Positions 7,557 to 16,025 of a DNA stretch of 17,083 nucleotides are shown one piece after another (within the stretch, counting starts at the first letter, position 1; the number at the start of each line of letters is the position of its first letter). The stretch is taken from contig DATLTB010000095.1 of NCBI GenBank assembly GCA_035533815.1, positions 1 to 17,083 of the forward strand. The letters run 5' to 3'. This DNA comes from JANWKA01 sp035533815. GTDB taxonomy: Bacteria > Bacteroidota > Bacteroidia > Chitinophagales > Chitinophagaceae. The notes below the pieces were generated by a model. It searched no databases and was not told where the DNA came from. It worked only from the letters and a program-made list of their open reading frames with translations. Made by a program: the position numbers and the translations under genes.

Positions 7557-8179
7557 ATGAATAATACCCGCAAATCCCTTTCAGGCCTGCTGGTTAACCC
7601 CCTACCGGATTTCCATCCCCAGTTCAACGGAACATCAGGGCGGGGATAAAGAGGTCAGACAAAATTCCTTATCTTAAGGCTAAAATGTAGTCGTTGAAGG
7701 GACTCATGGCCACCTGATTGAGCCCGGGATATTCCGGAGTGAATTCAGTTTGTCTAGCCGGATGAACCCCATCCCGGACAAACGATGCATCCCCGGCGAT
7801 TGATCATGGCCACGGAACATGGGCTTATTTTGGTTGGGGCTGGGCGACTGCCTGGGACCTGGTTCAGGCCAAAAGGAGGCCGGTGGCTGGCAGTTGCCGG
7901 CCGGTCTATGGAAATCTTTCCCCGTGATAAGTTGTGGGATCTCGACTATCCAGATCAGGAGGGGTGCAGACCCTGAATAAGTAAAGGAATCCCATTTTCC
8001 GGCAGGGAATGGGTGGTCCTGATCAGCCATATACCTGCAAACCCCATATCCGCACGCCAGTTGGCCTGAAGCACCTGGCCAGCCATCCGGAGATGGTGCG
8101 AGGCTGGGATTAAGCGGTTAGCTGACGAGTTACCCCCGGAATGGATTAAAGGGGGGATGATCGGTTTAATTTATCCCTG
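7557..8179. other. Gene-poor region with several inverted repeats
   Basis: About 620 bp with no convincing gene. The frames at 7785-7976 (+) and 7704-8030 (-) overlap each other and match no family I recognise. Inverted repeats are frequent: CCGGGAT/ATCCCGG (7724-7730, 7771-7777), a nested hairpin at 7748-7783, CCAGCC/GGCTGG (8079-8084, 8102-8107) and CCCCC/GGGGG (8133-8137, 8151-8155). The last two lie just ahead of the ZIP transporter gene and may belong to its leader. Confidence 0.45.
7748..7783. repeat. Nested inverted repeat, hairpin-forming
   Basis: Outer arms GTTTGTC (7748-7754) and GACAAAC (7777-7783) enclose inner arms GGATG (7760-7764) and CATCC (7770-7774) around an AACCC loop. 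The two stems are coaxial with a small asymmetric internal loop. It could be a structured RNA element, a protein-binding site or a mobile-element remnant. Nothing decides between these. Confidence 0.45.
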
Positions 8180-8887
8180 ATGAGTTTGCTTTATATTTTT
8201 TCCATTGGTATAGCGGTCTTTCTGTCCACCCTGGGGGGAGGATTATTTGCGTTAAGATTTCAGGATAAACTGCACCTGATGCTGGGATTCAGTGCAGGGG
8301 CCATCTTAAGTGTGACTTTTTTTGACTTGCTGCCGGAATCCATTGGGCTGGCCAAGGACCAGTTTACCATCAGCACCATTTTATCCGTTACTGCCTGCGG
8401 ATTTATGGGCTATATGATCCTGGACAGGGTACTGGTCATGATCAACAGTGAACATACAGGGACCCTTGGTGCAATCAGTCTTTCGGCGCATAGTTTGCTG
8501 GATGGATTTGTTATCGGAATGGCCTTTCACATTTCCTTTTCCCTGGGGAATATCCTGGCCCTGGCCGTCCTGGTGCATGATTTTTCCGATGGCATAAATA
8601 CGGTGAATGTGATTATGCTCGCCGACAACAGGAGAAACAAAAGGGCATTTAAATGGCTGGTACTGGATGCGGTTTCACCGATCCTGGGGATATTTATCTC
8701 CTATTTCTTTCATCTGCAGAAAGAAAAATTAGGAATCATCCTGGCTTTATTTGCCGGATTCTTCCTGTATATCGGAGCCAGTGACTTTTTACCCGAATCC
8801 CAGCATCGCCATCCGAAGTTACTGACGACCTTGATGACCATCCTGGGTATTCTTATTATTTATGCGGCCATAAAATTCGCCCATTAA
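8180..8887 (+). CDS. ZIP family divalent metal transporter
   Basis: Predicted inner-membrane transporter of the ZIP superfamily, moving divalent cations such as zinc, iron or manganese into the cytosol. About eight hydrophobic segments are visible across 235 residues. Two metal-site motifs stand out: HSLLDGFVIG at 104-113 in the fourth segment and HDFSDGINTV at 133-142 in the fifth. These use Asp where many family members have Glu, a variant recalled from one bacterial ZIP subgroup. FFDLLPES at 47-54 and ASDFLPES at 200-207 form an internal pseudo-repeat. The long His-rich loop of eukaryotic members is absent. No Shine-Dalgarno sequence precedes the ATG, but the leader has stem-forming repeats. 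A hairpin with a T-tract follows. The actual metal cannot be told from sequence. Confidence 0.88.
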   Translation: MSLLYIFSIGIAVFLSTLGGGLFALRFQDKLHLMLGFSAGAILSVTFFDLLPESIGLAKDQFTISTILSVTACGFMGYMILDRVLVMINSEHTGTLGAISLSAHSLLDGFVIGMAFHISFSLGNILALAVLVHDFSDGINTVNVIMLADNRRNKRAFKWLVLDAVSPILGIFISYFFHLQKEKLGIILALFAGFFLYIGASDFLPESQHRHPKLLTTLMTILGILIIYAAIKFAH

Positions 8888-8900
8888 GGGAGTCCCCGGC

Positions 8901-8929
8901 AGCCACCTGGTGGCTCAGATTTTCTTTTT
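8901..8929 (+). terminator. Intrinsic terminator between ZIP and OPT genes
   Basis: AGCCAC (8901-8906) pairs with GTGGCT (8910-8915) around a three-base loop and is followed by the T-rich run TTTTCTTTTT at 8920-8929. It sits 14 nt after the ZIP stop codon. The T-tract lies within the last codons of the convergent OPT gene. On the minus strand the hairpin directly follows the OPT stop but lacks a T-run. Confidence 0.65.
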
Positions 8930-10879
8930 GGCGGTGGCAAAACGGTACAGGATGATGGACAGGATAATAAAGGCGGCCAGCCCGGTCAGGTTGCTCCAGC
9001 CCCCCATCCTGGCGGCAATGCCCGTGTTGAAAAGGCTGATCAGCGGTCTTGGGCTTCCATCCGGGTTCCTGCCTGCCGATGAGCCGATGAGTACTGCGAT
9101 GAGTATACCGGTCAGCGCACCCCCCGCGATCAGCCCTGAACTGAACAAGGCACCTGGTCCGGTTTCAGATTCATCGGCAGATTTTCTTTTCCGGTCCGCC
9201 AGCCACTTGATCGCGCCGCCTACAAATATCGGCGTGGTGGTGGATAACGGGAGATAGGCGCCCACGGCAAAAGCCAGCGAGTTCACACCGCAGAGTTCAA
9301 CGACTGCAGCAATGCCCATCCCCACCAGCACGAGACCCCAGGGAAGGTTATGGCTGAGCAATCCCTTGATCACCGTAGCCATCAGGGTTGCCTGCGGGGC
9401 AGGCAGGGGATTAGGATGCTGCGGGGTCACTATTCCGATTCCCAGTGTTTTATTGAGCAGCAGCAGGGTGAACCCCACCGATACCACGGCTGCGCATACT
9501 CCGATCAACAGGCCCAGCTGCTGTTTAATTGGCGTAGCGCCGACGATATAGCCTGTTTTGAGATCCTGTGATGTGCCTCCGGCATTTGCTGCAGCCACAC
9601 AAACGATTGATCCGACGACCAGGGCAATGGGCTGATACACTTTACCGGTCCAACCGAGACCTACAAAGATCAGGGAAGTGGCCATCAGGGTGGCAATCGT
9701 CATGCCTGAGACGGGATTTGAAGAAGATCCGATGAGCCCCACGATCCTGGAGGAAACGGTCACAAAGAAAAACCCGAAAACCACTACCATCACCGCGCTG
9801 AGCAGGTTGGTGGGAATGTTGGGGATCAGGGTCATGAAGATCACCAGGGCGAGGCTGCCGAAGATCACATATCCCAACGGAATATCCCTTTCCGTCCTGA
9901 GGGGTTTGCCGGATTGCAATTTATGGCCCCGGTAATCCTTTACCGAATCCCTGAAAGCACTGATAATGGTAGGGAAGGTTTTGATCAGGGTTAAAATGCC
10001 GCCGAAGGTCACGGCACCGGCCCCGATATAGCGGATATAGCTGCTCCACATATCATCCGGGCTCATGGCAGCAATAAGTTGTATTTTCTCCGGAAGCACC
10101 GGGACCGTCAAACTTCTCCCGAACAGGGTGATCATCGGGATCAGCACCAGCCAGGACAATACGCCTCCGGCCACCATGATTCCTGAAATCCTAGGGCCAA
10201 TGATATAGCCCACCCCCAGCAACTCAGGGGTAATTTCCCCATTGATGGTTGCATTGGGGTAGGCTGAAGACTTACCGAATACATACTGGGGGACATCTTT
10301 CCAGAATCCGAAAATCGACATCAGCAACTTGTACAAAAAAGCGATCCCCAGTCCGTAATATACTTTTTTAGCGAGGTTGCCCCCTTTTTCCCCGGCGATC
10401 AGCACATCTGCACAGGCAGTACCTTCGGGATAAGGAAGGTTACCATGTTCCTTGACGATCAGGGAACGGCGAAGTGGGATCATGAACAGCACGCCCAGTA
10501 CGCCACCGCAAAGGGCAAGGACAAAGATCTGGAGGTATTTGAAATAAGCCAGGCCGCCGGAGAGGAAAAGCAGGGCGGGAATGGTGAAAACGACACCGGC
10601 CGCAATGGACTCACCGGCCGATCCAATGGTTTGCACGATATTGGATTCCAGAATAGTCGCATTGCCCAGCTTTTTGAATATGGAAATGGCCAGCACCGCG
10701 ATGGGGATGGAAGCACTGACGGTCAGTCCTACCTTCAGCCCAAGGTAGCAGGAGGCGGCACCGAATATGATGCCAAAGCAGGCTCCGAGGATGATGGCCC
10801 TGAGCGTGAATTCGGGGATGGACTCCGAAGGAGATACATATGGCTTGAATGGCTTGGATGGCTTGGATGGTTCCGGCAT
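8915..10879 (-). CDS. OPT family oligopeptide transporter
   Basis: Predicted inner-membrane transporter of the OPT superfamily, taking up oligopeptides or metal-chelate complexes by ion coupling. The 654-residue chain is mostly hydrophobic, consistent with about 14-16 membrane spans. Family blocks: GAASCYLGLKVGLTVSASIP at 40-59, NIVQTIGSAGESIAAG at 80-95, GNLPYPEGTACADVL at 146-160, GSSSNPVSGMTIATL at 384-398 and SQDLKTGYIVGATPIKQQ at 437-454. The N-terminal tail PEPSKPSKPFKP is built from a 9-bp tandem repeat. No Shine-Dalgarno sequence is seen before the ATG at 10879. It starts 65 nt after the stop of the POT transporter on the same strand, so the two are probably co-transcribed as a peptide-uptake unit. 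Exact substrate unknown. Confidence 0.92.
   Translation of the reverse strand: MPEPSKPSKPFKPYVSPSESIPEFTLRAIILGACFGIIFGAASCYLGLKVGLTVSASIPIAVLAISIFKKLGNATILESNIVQTIGSAGESIAAGVVFTIPALLFLSGGLAYFKYLQIFVLALCGGVLGVLFMIPLRRSLIVKEHGNLPYPEGTACADVLIAGEKGGNLAKKVYYGLGIAFLYKLLMSIFGFWKDVPQYVFGKSSAYPNATINGEITPELLGVGYIIGPRISGIMVAGGVLSWLVLIPMITLFGRSLTVPVLPEKIQLIAAMSPDDMWSSYIRYIGAGAVTFGGILTLIKTFPTIISAFRDSVKDYRGHKLQSGKPLRTERDIPLGYVIFGSLALVIFMTLIPNIPTNLLSAVMVVVFGFFFVTVSSRIVGLIGSSSNPVSGMTIATLMATSLIFVGLGWTGKVYQPIALVVGSIVCVAAANAGGTSQDLKTGYIVGATPIKQQLGLLIGVCAAVVSVGFTLLLLNKTLGIGIVTPQHPNPLPAPQATLMATVIKGLLSHNLPWGLVLVGMGIAAVVELCGVNSLAFAVGAYLPLSTTTPIFVGGAIKWLADRKRKSADESETGPGALFSSGLIAGGALTGILIAVLIGSSAGRNPDGSPRPLISLFNTGIAARMGGWSNLTGLAAFIILSIILYRFATAKKKI
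10840..10870. repeat. 9-bp tandem repeat in OPT 5' end
   Basis: ATGGCTTGA, ATGGCTTGG, ATGGCTTGG and a partial ATGG run in tandem on the plus strand. On the coding (minus) strand they encode the Pro-Ser/Phe-Lys tripeptides of the OPT N-terminal tail. Unit length is a multiple of three, so copy changes would keep the frame. Confidence 0.8.
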
Positions 10880-10944
10880 ATATCAATTTGAGGGTAAACC
10901 TGAATGCAAACAGCGGACCTGCAGACCATCAGCCATCAGACGGA

Positions 10945-12615
10945 TCATTGACCGCCGGTCTTTTCCCGGATCACGGTGGACACCCATTTACTCATCATCA
11001 GCATCAGCAGACCAGCGACCGCAGCGGCTACCACCAGGATCATAAAATAATTTTTCTTGTCTATGAAACTGTCCCAGAAAGTAGCCATTAGGCCGGACAG
11101 TTTCCCTCCAATGGAATTGACCAGGAACCAGGCCCCCATCATCATCGCAGTGAGCCTTCCGGGAGCCAGTTTGGATACCATGGAAAGACCGATGGGGCTG
11201 ACCAGGATCTCTCCTACAGTAAATAGGGCATAAGTGGAGATGAGCCAGACCATGCCAGCTTTATGGGAATAGATGCTTGTGGTGGCGATAGCTAGGACCA
11301 TGAGCAGGGCCGAAAGCCCGGACATCCAGATCCCGATACTCACCTTGACAGGCGTATTGGGTTCCCTGCGGCGTTTGGCCATCCAGCTGAACAGGGCTAC
11401 CAGCAGGGGGGTGAACACGACAATAAAAAAGGGATCTACCGACTGGAAAATTTCCGGGGAGACCAGGTGCAGGACACCTGATTTTGGCCAGTCCTTCCGG
11501 GGAAGGTTCTGAAAATACGGATTGATGCCCCGGACCTGGATGGTATTGCCGTGTATATCGGTAGCTGCCCGGAAATACCGGTCAATCTGGATGACCTGCT
11601 GGGAATCCGTAGTTACCGTCTGAATCATGCCGAAGGGTTTGGCCAACTTTTCTATGGCTTGAGGCATCTGCCGGCTGGTATACTGATCGGCCCAGAGGGT
11701 GAGTCCTGTGCTGTTCTGGTTGTAAATGGTCCAAAATACGATCGCCACGAGAAAAAAGGCAAACAAAGCGCCCAGTCCCCGCTTGTCTTCTTTGGAAGCC
11801 CGGACATAGATGGTTACATAATACAGGATAATGGGGACCAGGGCGAACAAAAAGGCATCATCAGACTGGGTGCCGAATATACTGTGATGTAGGATAGGTT
11901 TCATGAACCAGCCCAGCAGGGCGGCCAGTGCGGCAGGGATGAATACAAAGCCCAGGATGTTGATCAGGGGCATGTCTTCCTTATGTACCGGCTTACGGAT
12001 ATCCCCTTCCTTCAGTTCCCTGGACCAGCTGATGAACCAGATGAGCGCAATGGTCATGCCTACCCCTGCACTGGCAAAAGCATATCCCCAGCCGATATGG
12101 TTCCTCATATATGCCGCTACAAAATTGCAGGCAAAGGCACCGATATTGATGCCCATGTAAAAAATATTATAGGCCACATCCTTTTTGGCCTTCAGGTCTT
12201 CCCGGTTATAAATATTTCCCAGGATGGTGCTGATATTGGGTTTAAAAAAACCATTGCCAATGATGATCAACAGGAGGGAAATATACATGGCAGTATTCCC
12301 GGGGATTGCCAGGCCGTAGTAACCGAGGGCAAGCAGGATACCGCCGATGATCACGGCACGCCGGTAACCCAGGACCCTGTCAGCGAGCAGCCCGCCGATA
12401 AACGGGGTGAAGAACACCAGCGCAATGAAGGATCCCCAGAGGTCTGCGGCCTTACCGGTGTCAAATCCCTTTCCGCCATGGCTTTTCGGATCGATCAGGT
12501 AAAGCAGGAAAATGCCTGCCATCAGGTAATAACCGAATCGCTCCCACATTTCTGTAAAAAAGAGAATATACAGGGAACGGGGATGGCCTTTACGGCCGGT
12601 CACTGACTGATCCAT
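10945..12615 (-). CDS. POT/PTR2 family proton-dependent peptide transporter
   Basis: Predicted major-facilitator peptide symporter importing di- and tripeptides with protons through the inner membrane. Numbered from the ATG at 12615: proton-coupling motif EMWERFGYY at 22-30 (Glu22, Glu25, Arg26), LADRVLGYR around 78-85, GFFKPNIS at 122-129 and the PTR2 block FYMGINIGAF at 152-161. A hydrophilic stretch late in the protein (ATDIHGNTIQV, NPYFQNLPRKDWP) forms the extended loop common in Bacteroidota members. The open frame continues to 12762, but that would overlap the divergent purD gene and add a Cys-rich, non-conserved tail, so the 12615 start (556 residues) is preferred. It is the first gene of a two-gene unit with the OPT transporter. 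Confidence 0.93.
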   Translation of the reverse strand: MDQSVTGRKGHPRSLYILFFTEMWERFGYYLMAGIFLLYLIDPKSHGGKGFDTGKAADLWGSFIALVFFTPFIGGLLADRVLGYRRAVIIGGILLALGYYGLAIPGNTAMYISLLLIIIGNGFFKPNISTILGNIYNREDLKAKKDVAYNIFYMGINIGAFACNFVAAYMRNHIGWGYAFASAGVGMTIALIWFISWSRELKEGDIRKPVHKEDMPLINILGFVFIPAALAALLGWFMKPILHHSIFGTQSDDAFLFALVPIILYYVTIYVRASKEDKRGLGALFAFFLVAIVFWTIYNQNSTGLTLWADQYTSRQMPQAIEKLAKPFGMIQTVTTDSQQVIQIDRYFRAATDIHGNTIQVRGINPYFQNLPRKDWPKSGVLHLVSPEIFQSVDPFFIVVFTPLLVALFSWMAKRRREPNTPVKVSIGIWMSGLSALLMVLAIATTSIYSHKAGMVWLISTYALFTVGEILVSPIGLSMVSKLAPGRLTAMMMGAWFLVNSIGGKLSGLMATFWDSFIDKKNYFMILVVAAAVAGLLMLMMSKWVSTVIREKTGGQ

Positions 12616-12719
12616 AAGTGCTGAGGTTGACCGGAATATAAGGCATCCAAGATATGTAAAAACCGGTATCTCCTTAGTATAATCTGTGATTTTAGTATTT
12701 CCTTTGCAAAAATTGAGCG

Positions 12720-13997
12720 ATGAATATTCTGGTACTGGGCAGCGGTGGCAGGGAACATGCATTGGCCTGGAAGCTCAGTCAAAGCCCGGCTTGTGGCAGG
12801 CTGTTCATTGCTCCGGGCAATGGAGGTACTTCCCGGCATGGCACGAATCTGGAGATTCAGGTTACCGATTTTCCCCGGATCAGGACTGCCTGCCTGGAAA
12901 ATAATATTGGGTTACTGATCCCAGGATCTGAAGAACCCCTGGTCCGGGGTATCGCAGATTTCTTTTTGCATGATCCGGCATTGTCCGGCATTCCGGTCAT
13001 GGGCCCCGGGATGCAGGGCGCCATGTTGGAAGGCAGCAAGTCCTTTGCCAAGCAGTTCATGCAGCGCCACTTTATTCCGACAGCAGCCTATGAAGCGTTC
13101 GATATGGGTCATTTTGACCTGGGCAATTCCTTTATCCGGAGCCGGACCCTTCCCGTGGTCCTGAAAGCGGACGGCCTGGCGGGCGGCAAGGGAGTAGTGA
13201 TTTGCCCCACCCATGAAGAAGCCCTGACGGAATTCGGCCGGATGGTCCATGGGGGCAGGTTCGGGGATGCAGGTAAAAAAGTGGTCGTTGAACAATTCCT
13301 CGAAGGGATAGAGCTATCCGTTTTTATCCTCAGCGATGGAAAATCCTGGCTTGTCCTTCCTGAAGCAAAGGATTACAAGCGGATCGGAGAGCAGGACACC
13401 GGGCTAAATACCGGGGGCATGGGTGCAGTATCCCCGGTACCTTTCGCCGGCCCGGAGTTCATGCGCAAAGTCCTGGACCGGGTCATCAGACCCACGATGG
13501 AAGGCCTGGCTATGGAGGGGATTAGTTATAGAGGCTTCCTGTTTTTCGGGTTGATCAATGTGCAGGGAGATCCGTACCTGATCGAATATAACTGCCGGCT
13601 GGGAGATCCGGAGACCGAGGTTGTACTCCCCAGGCTCAGTAATGATCTGGTGGAATTGCTGCAGGCTGCCGGACAGGGTAAACTGCATGAGCAGACCATC
13701 CGGTCAGATCCCCGGTCAGCCGTGACCACCGTACTGGTTTCCGGAGGGTATCCCGGAAAATACCCTGTGGGCTTGCCAGTCACCCATATCCCGCAGGACA
13801 CAGCAGATCAGGTGGTATTCCATGGAGGTACAACCCATAACGGGGAATTACTGGTTACTGCCGGGGGAAGGGTATTTGCGGCCACTGCGCTGGGGAGTAG
13901 TATCCCTGCTGCCCTGAAGGCCTCCAGGTTGCTTGCCGACCAGACCCGTTTTGAGGGTAAATATTTCAGGCGGGATATTGGCTGGGAATTTGACTAA
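12720..13997 (+). CDS. purD: Phosphoribosylamine-glycine ligase (PurD)
   Basis: Cytosolic ATP-grasp enzyme of de novo purine synthesis that joins phosphoribosylamine and glycine with ATP to give glycinamide ribonucleotide. Motifs: GSGGREHAL at 7-15 in the N-domain, ADGLAGGKGVV at 150-160 in the ATP-grasp B domain, the glycine-rich GLNTGGMGAVSP at 228-239, and EYNCRLGDPETE at 289-300 with the metal-binding Glu and Asn. At 425 residues it is full length. No strong Shine-Dalgarno sequence precedes the ATG. It is divergent from the POT gene, with about 104 bp between starts. mreB follows 112 nt downstream, an association more likely of position than of function. The identification is firm. Confidence 0.97.
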   Translation: MNILVLGSGGREHALAWKLSQSPACGRLFIAPGNGGTSRHGTNLEIQVTDFPRIRTACLENNIGLLIPGSEEPLVRGIADFFLHDPALSGIPVMGPGMQGAMLEGSKSFAKQFMQRHFIPTAAYEAFDMGHFDLGNSFIRSRTLPVVLKADGLAGGKGVVICPTHEEALTEFGRMVHGGRFGDAGKKVVVEQFLEGIELSVFILSDGKSWLVLPEAKDYKRIGEQDTGLNTGGMGAVSPVPFAGPEFMRKVLDRVIRPTMEGLAMEGISYRGFLFFGLINVQGDPYLIEYNCRLGDPETEVVLPRLSNDLVELLQAAGQGKLHEQTIRSDPRSAVTTVLVSGGYPGKYPVGLPVTHIPQDTADQVVFHGGTTHNGELLVTAGGRVFAATALGSSIPAALKASRLLADQTRFEGKYFRRDIGWEFD

Positions 13998-14109
13998 GGG
14001 GGGCGTATTTTGCAGTCATCCAAAAATTTCTTCATGTTTAAGATAGTTTTTTGTAAGAGTTTCGATCAAATCAACCAATTTTACACTTAATCTAAACAAA
14101 CACTCCATA

Positions 14110-15132
14110 ATGGCATTTTTTAATTTTCTGACCCAGGAAATAGCGATTGACCTCGGTACGGCCAATACCCTGATCATACATAATGACCAGGTGGTGGTGG
14201 ATGAACCTTCCATTGTGGCCATCGAAAGAGCATCCGGCAGGATTGTCGCAGTGGGGAAAAAAGCCATGATGATGCATGAGAAAACCCATGAATACCTGCG
14301 GACCATCCGCCCCCTCAGGGATGGGGTGATCGCAGACTTCAATGCGGCGGAAGGGATGATCCGGGAAATGATCAAGATGATCTATCCGAAAAAACCTTTG
14401 TTTGCCCCCAGCTGGCGGATGGTGATCTGCATACCATCCAGTATTACGGAGGTGGAAAAACGGGCAGTGCGGGACTCCGCGGAACAGGCTGGCGCAAAGG
14501 AAGTCTATCTGATTCATGAACCCATGGCTGCGGCCCTGGGGATTGGAATTGATGTGGAGGAACCGGTGGGAAACATGATCATTGATATCGGAGGCGGGAC
14601 AACCGGCATTTCCGTCATAGCCCTGGCAGGGATAGTCTGCGATCAGTCCATCCGGATTGCCGGGGATGAATTCACCGCGGATATCACCGAAGCCCTGAGA
14701 AGATATCATAGCCTGCTGATCGGAGAACGCACCGCAGAGCAGATCAAGATACAGGTTGGTTCAGCCCTGAAGGAGCTGGACAATCCGCCTGAGGATATGG
14801 CTGTCAATGGCCGGGACCTGGTCACCGGTATTCCAAAACAGATTATGGTTTCGTATCAGGAAGTGGCTGAAGCGCTGGATAAATCTATCTTCAAGATCGA
14901 AGAAGCCATCCTTAAAGCCCTGGAGACCACCCCTCCTGAACTGGCTGGTGATATTTACCGCAGGGGGCTTTACCTTACCGGCGGGGGGGCCTTGCTCAGG
15001 GGGCTGGACAAACGGTTGGGACAAAAGATCAAGTTGCCGGTCCATGTGGCCGACGATCCCCTTCGCGCTGTGGTCCGGGGAACCGGCATAGCCCTCAAGC
15101 ATATCGGTAAATATCCTTTCCTGATGCAATGA
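14110..15132 (+). CDS. mreB: Rod shape-determining protein MreB
   Basis: Actin-like ATPase that forms filaments under the inner membrane and positions the elongation peptidoglycan synthases. Actin-fold landmarks: phosphate-1 loop DLGTANT at 14-20, connect-1 region VIADFNAAEGMI at 73-84, HEPMAAALG at 136-144, phosphate-2 loop DIGGGTTG at 159-166, and the adenosine block LTGGGALLRGL late in the protein. The short hydrophobic N-terminus MAFFNFL could aid membrane binding. Length of 340 residues is normal. The ATG has no Shine-Dalgarno sequence. It starts the mreB-mreC-mreD cluster, 112 nt after purD in AT-rich sequence that probably holds its own promoter. Confidence 0.97.
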   Translation: MAFFNFLTQEIAIDLGTANTLIIHNDQVVVDEPSIVAIERASGRIVAVGKKAMMMHEKTHEYLRTIRPLRDGVIADFNAAEGMIREMIKMIYPKKPLFAPSWRMVICIPSSITEVEKRAVRDSAEQAGAKEVYLIHEPMAAALGIGIDVEEPVGNMIIDIGGGTTGISVIALAGIVCDQSIRIAGDEFTADITEALRRYHSLLIGERTAEQIKIQVGSALKELDNPPEDMAVNGRDLVTGIPKQIMVSYQEVAEALDKSIFKIEEAILKALETTPPELAGDIYRRGLYLTGGGALLRGLDKRLGQKIKLPVHVADDPLRAVVRGTGIALKHIGKYPFLMQ

Positions 15133-15197
15133 TCTTCCTGGTCCGGGACGAAGGGATCCCGCAACAGTTACCTGGTACCCTGGCTTAAAAGTACGCT

Positions 15198-16025
15198 GTG
15201 CGAAACCTGATCATTTTTATTAGGCAGTATTTCAATTTCCTGCTGTTTGTCGCTCTTGAGATCTTCTGCCTGACCATGGTCCTCAGGGATAATAATTTCC
15301 AGCATACCGCTTATCTCAATTCTTCCGAAGCCATCACCGCTTGGATTTATAAAAAATACAATGATGTACAATATTACTTTAAGCTGAAGGATACCAATGA
15401 TAGCCTGGTGGCTCAGAATACCCGGCTGCTGAACCAGCTGGCCGTCGATTTTGACCGGCCGGACACTACCGGCCGGACCGTTACAGATACCAGCTCAGGC
15501 AGAAAATACCAATACCTGTATGCCCGCGTGGTGAATAATTCGGTCAATTCCCCGAATAATTACATCACCATTCACCGGGGACGCCTCCAAAACGTAAAAC
15601 CGGATATGGGGGTGATCAGTCCGTCGGGGGTTGCTGGGATCGTCCGCAGTGTCAGCGACAATTACGCCGTGGTGATGAGCGTGCTAAATCGCCAGACCAG
15701 CATCAGTGCCCGGATAGACAGCGGCTATACGGGAACCGTAGCCTGGCAACCGCTTCAGAACGCTGTCCACGGCATCCTGAAGGATATTCCCAAAAGCGCC
15801 CGGATTAAAAAAGGAGATCCGGTGGTCACCAGCGGGTTTTCCACCCTTTTCCCCCCTGGCATTCCAATCGGTTATGTGGAAAAGATCTCGGATAAGGGAA
15901 CGGGTATTTTTCATACCATCACCATCCGCTTTGCCACAAATTTCTATAACCTCCAGTATGTATATATCATCGGAGATCTGGGAGGCAATGAGCAGAAAAC
16001 ACTGGAAGCAACTGAAACCCAATGA
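15198..16025 (+). CDS. mreC: Rod shape-determining protein MreC
   Basis: Bitopic membrane protein that links cytoplasmic MreB to periplasmic elongation enzymes. One membrane segment near residues 11-30 (FNFLLFVALEIFCLTMV), then a predicted coiled coil around 48-85 (NDVQYYFKLKDTNDSLVAQN), then the beta-rich MreC domain with YARVVNNSV near 108-116, GVISPSGVAGIVRSVSDNYA around 138-157 and DPVVTSGFSTLFPPGIPIG around 207-225. The start is GTG with no Shine-Dalgarno sequence. No better ATG exists upstream of the membrane segment. At 275 residues it is typical. Its stop overlaps the mreD start by four bases (ATGA), indicating coupled translation. Confidence 0.94.
   Translation: MRNLIIFIRQYFNFLLFVALEIFCLTMVLRDNNFQHTAYLNSSEAITAWIYKKYNDVQYYFKLKDTNDSLVAQNTRLLNQLAVDFDRPDTTGRTVTDTSSGRKYQYLYARVVNNSVNSPNNYITIHRGRLQNVKPDMGVISPSGVAGIVRSVSDNYAVVMSVLNRQTSISARIDSGYTGTVAWQPLQNAVHGILKDIPKSARIKKGDPVVTSGFSTLFPPGIPIGYVEKISDKGTGIFHTITIRFATNFYNLQYVYIIGDLGGNEQKTLEATETQ

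Noticed and set aside
7785..7976. Plus-strand 63-codon frame in the same spacer
   Set aside because: No ribosome site and no family likeness. The sequence is dominated by inverted repeats.
7704..8030. Minus-strand 108-codon frame in the spacer before the ZIP gene
   Set aside because: Pro/Ser/His-rich composition, no recognisable domain, and overlaps another equally weak frame on the plus strand.
12616..12762. N-terminal extension of the POT transporter
   Set aside because: It would overlap the divergent purD start and adds a Cys-rich tail not seen in the family. The ATG at 12615 gives a normal N-terminus.
14092..14709. Long minus-strand frame inside mreB
   Set aside because: Antisense shadow of a well-conserved gene, His/Pro-rich without any domain.
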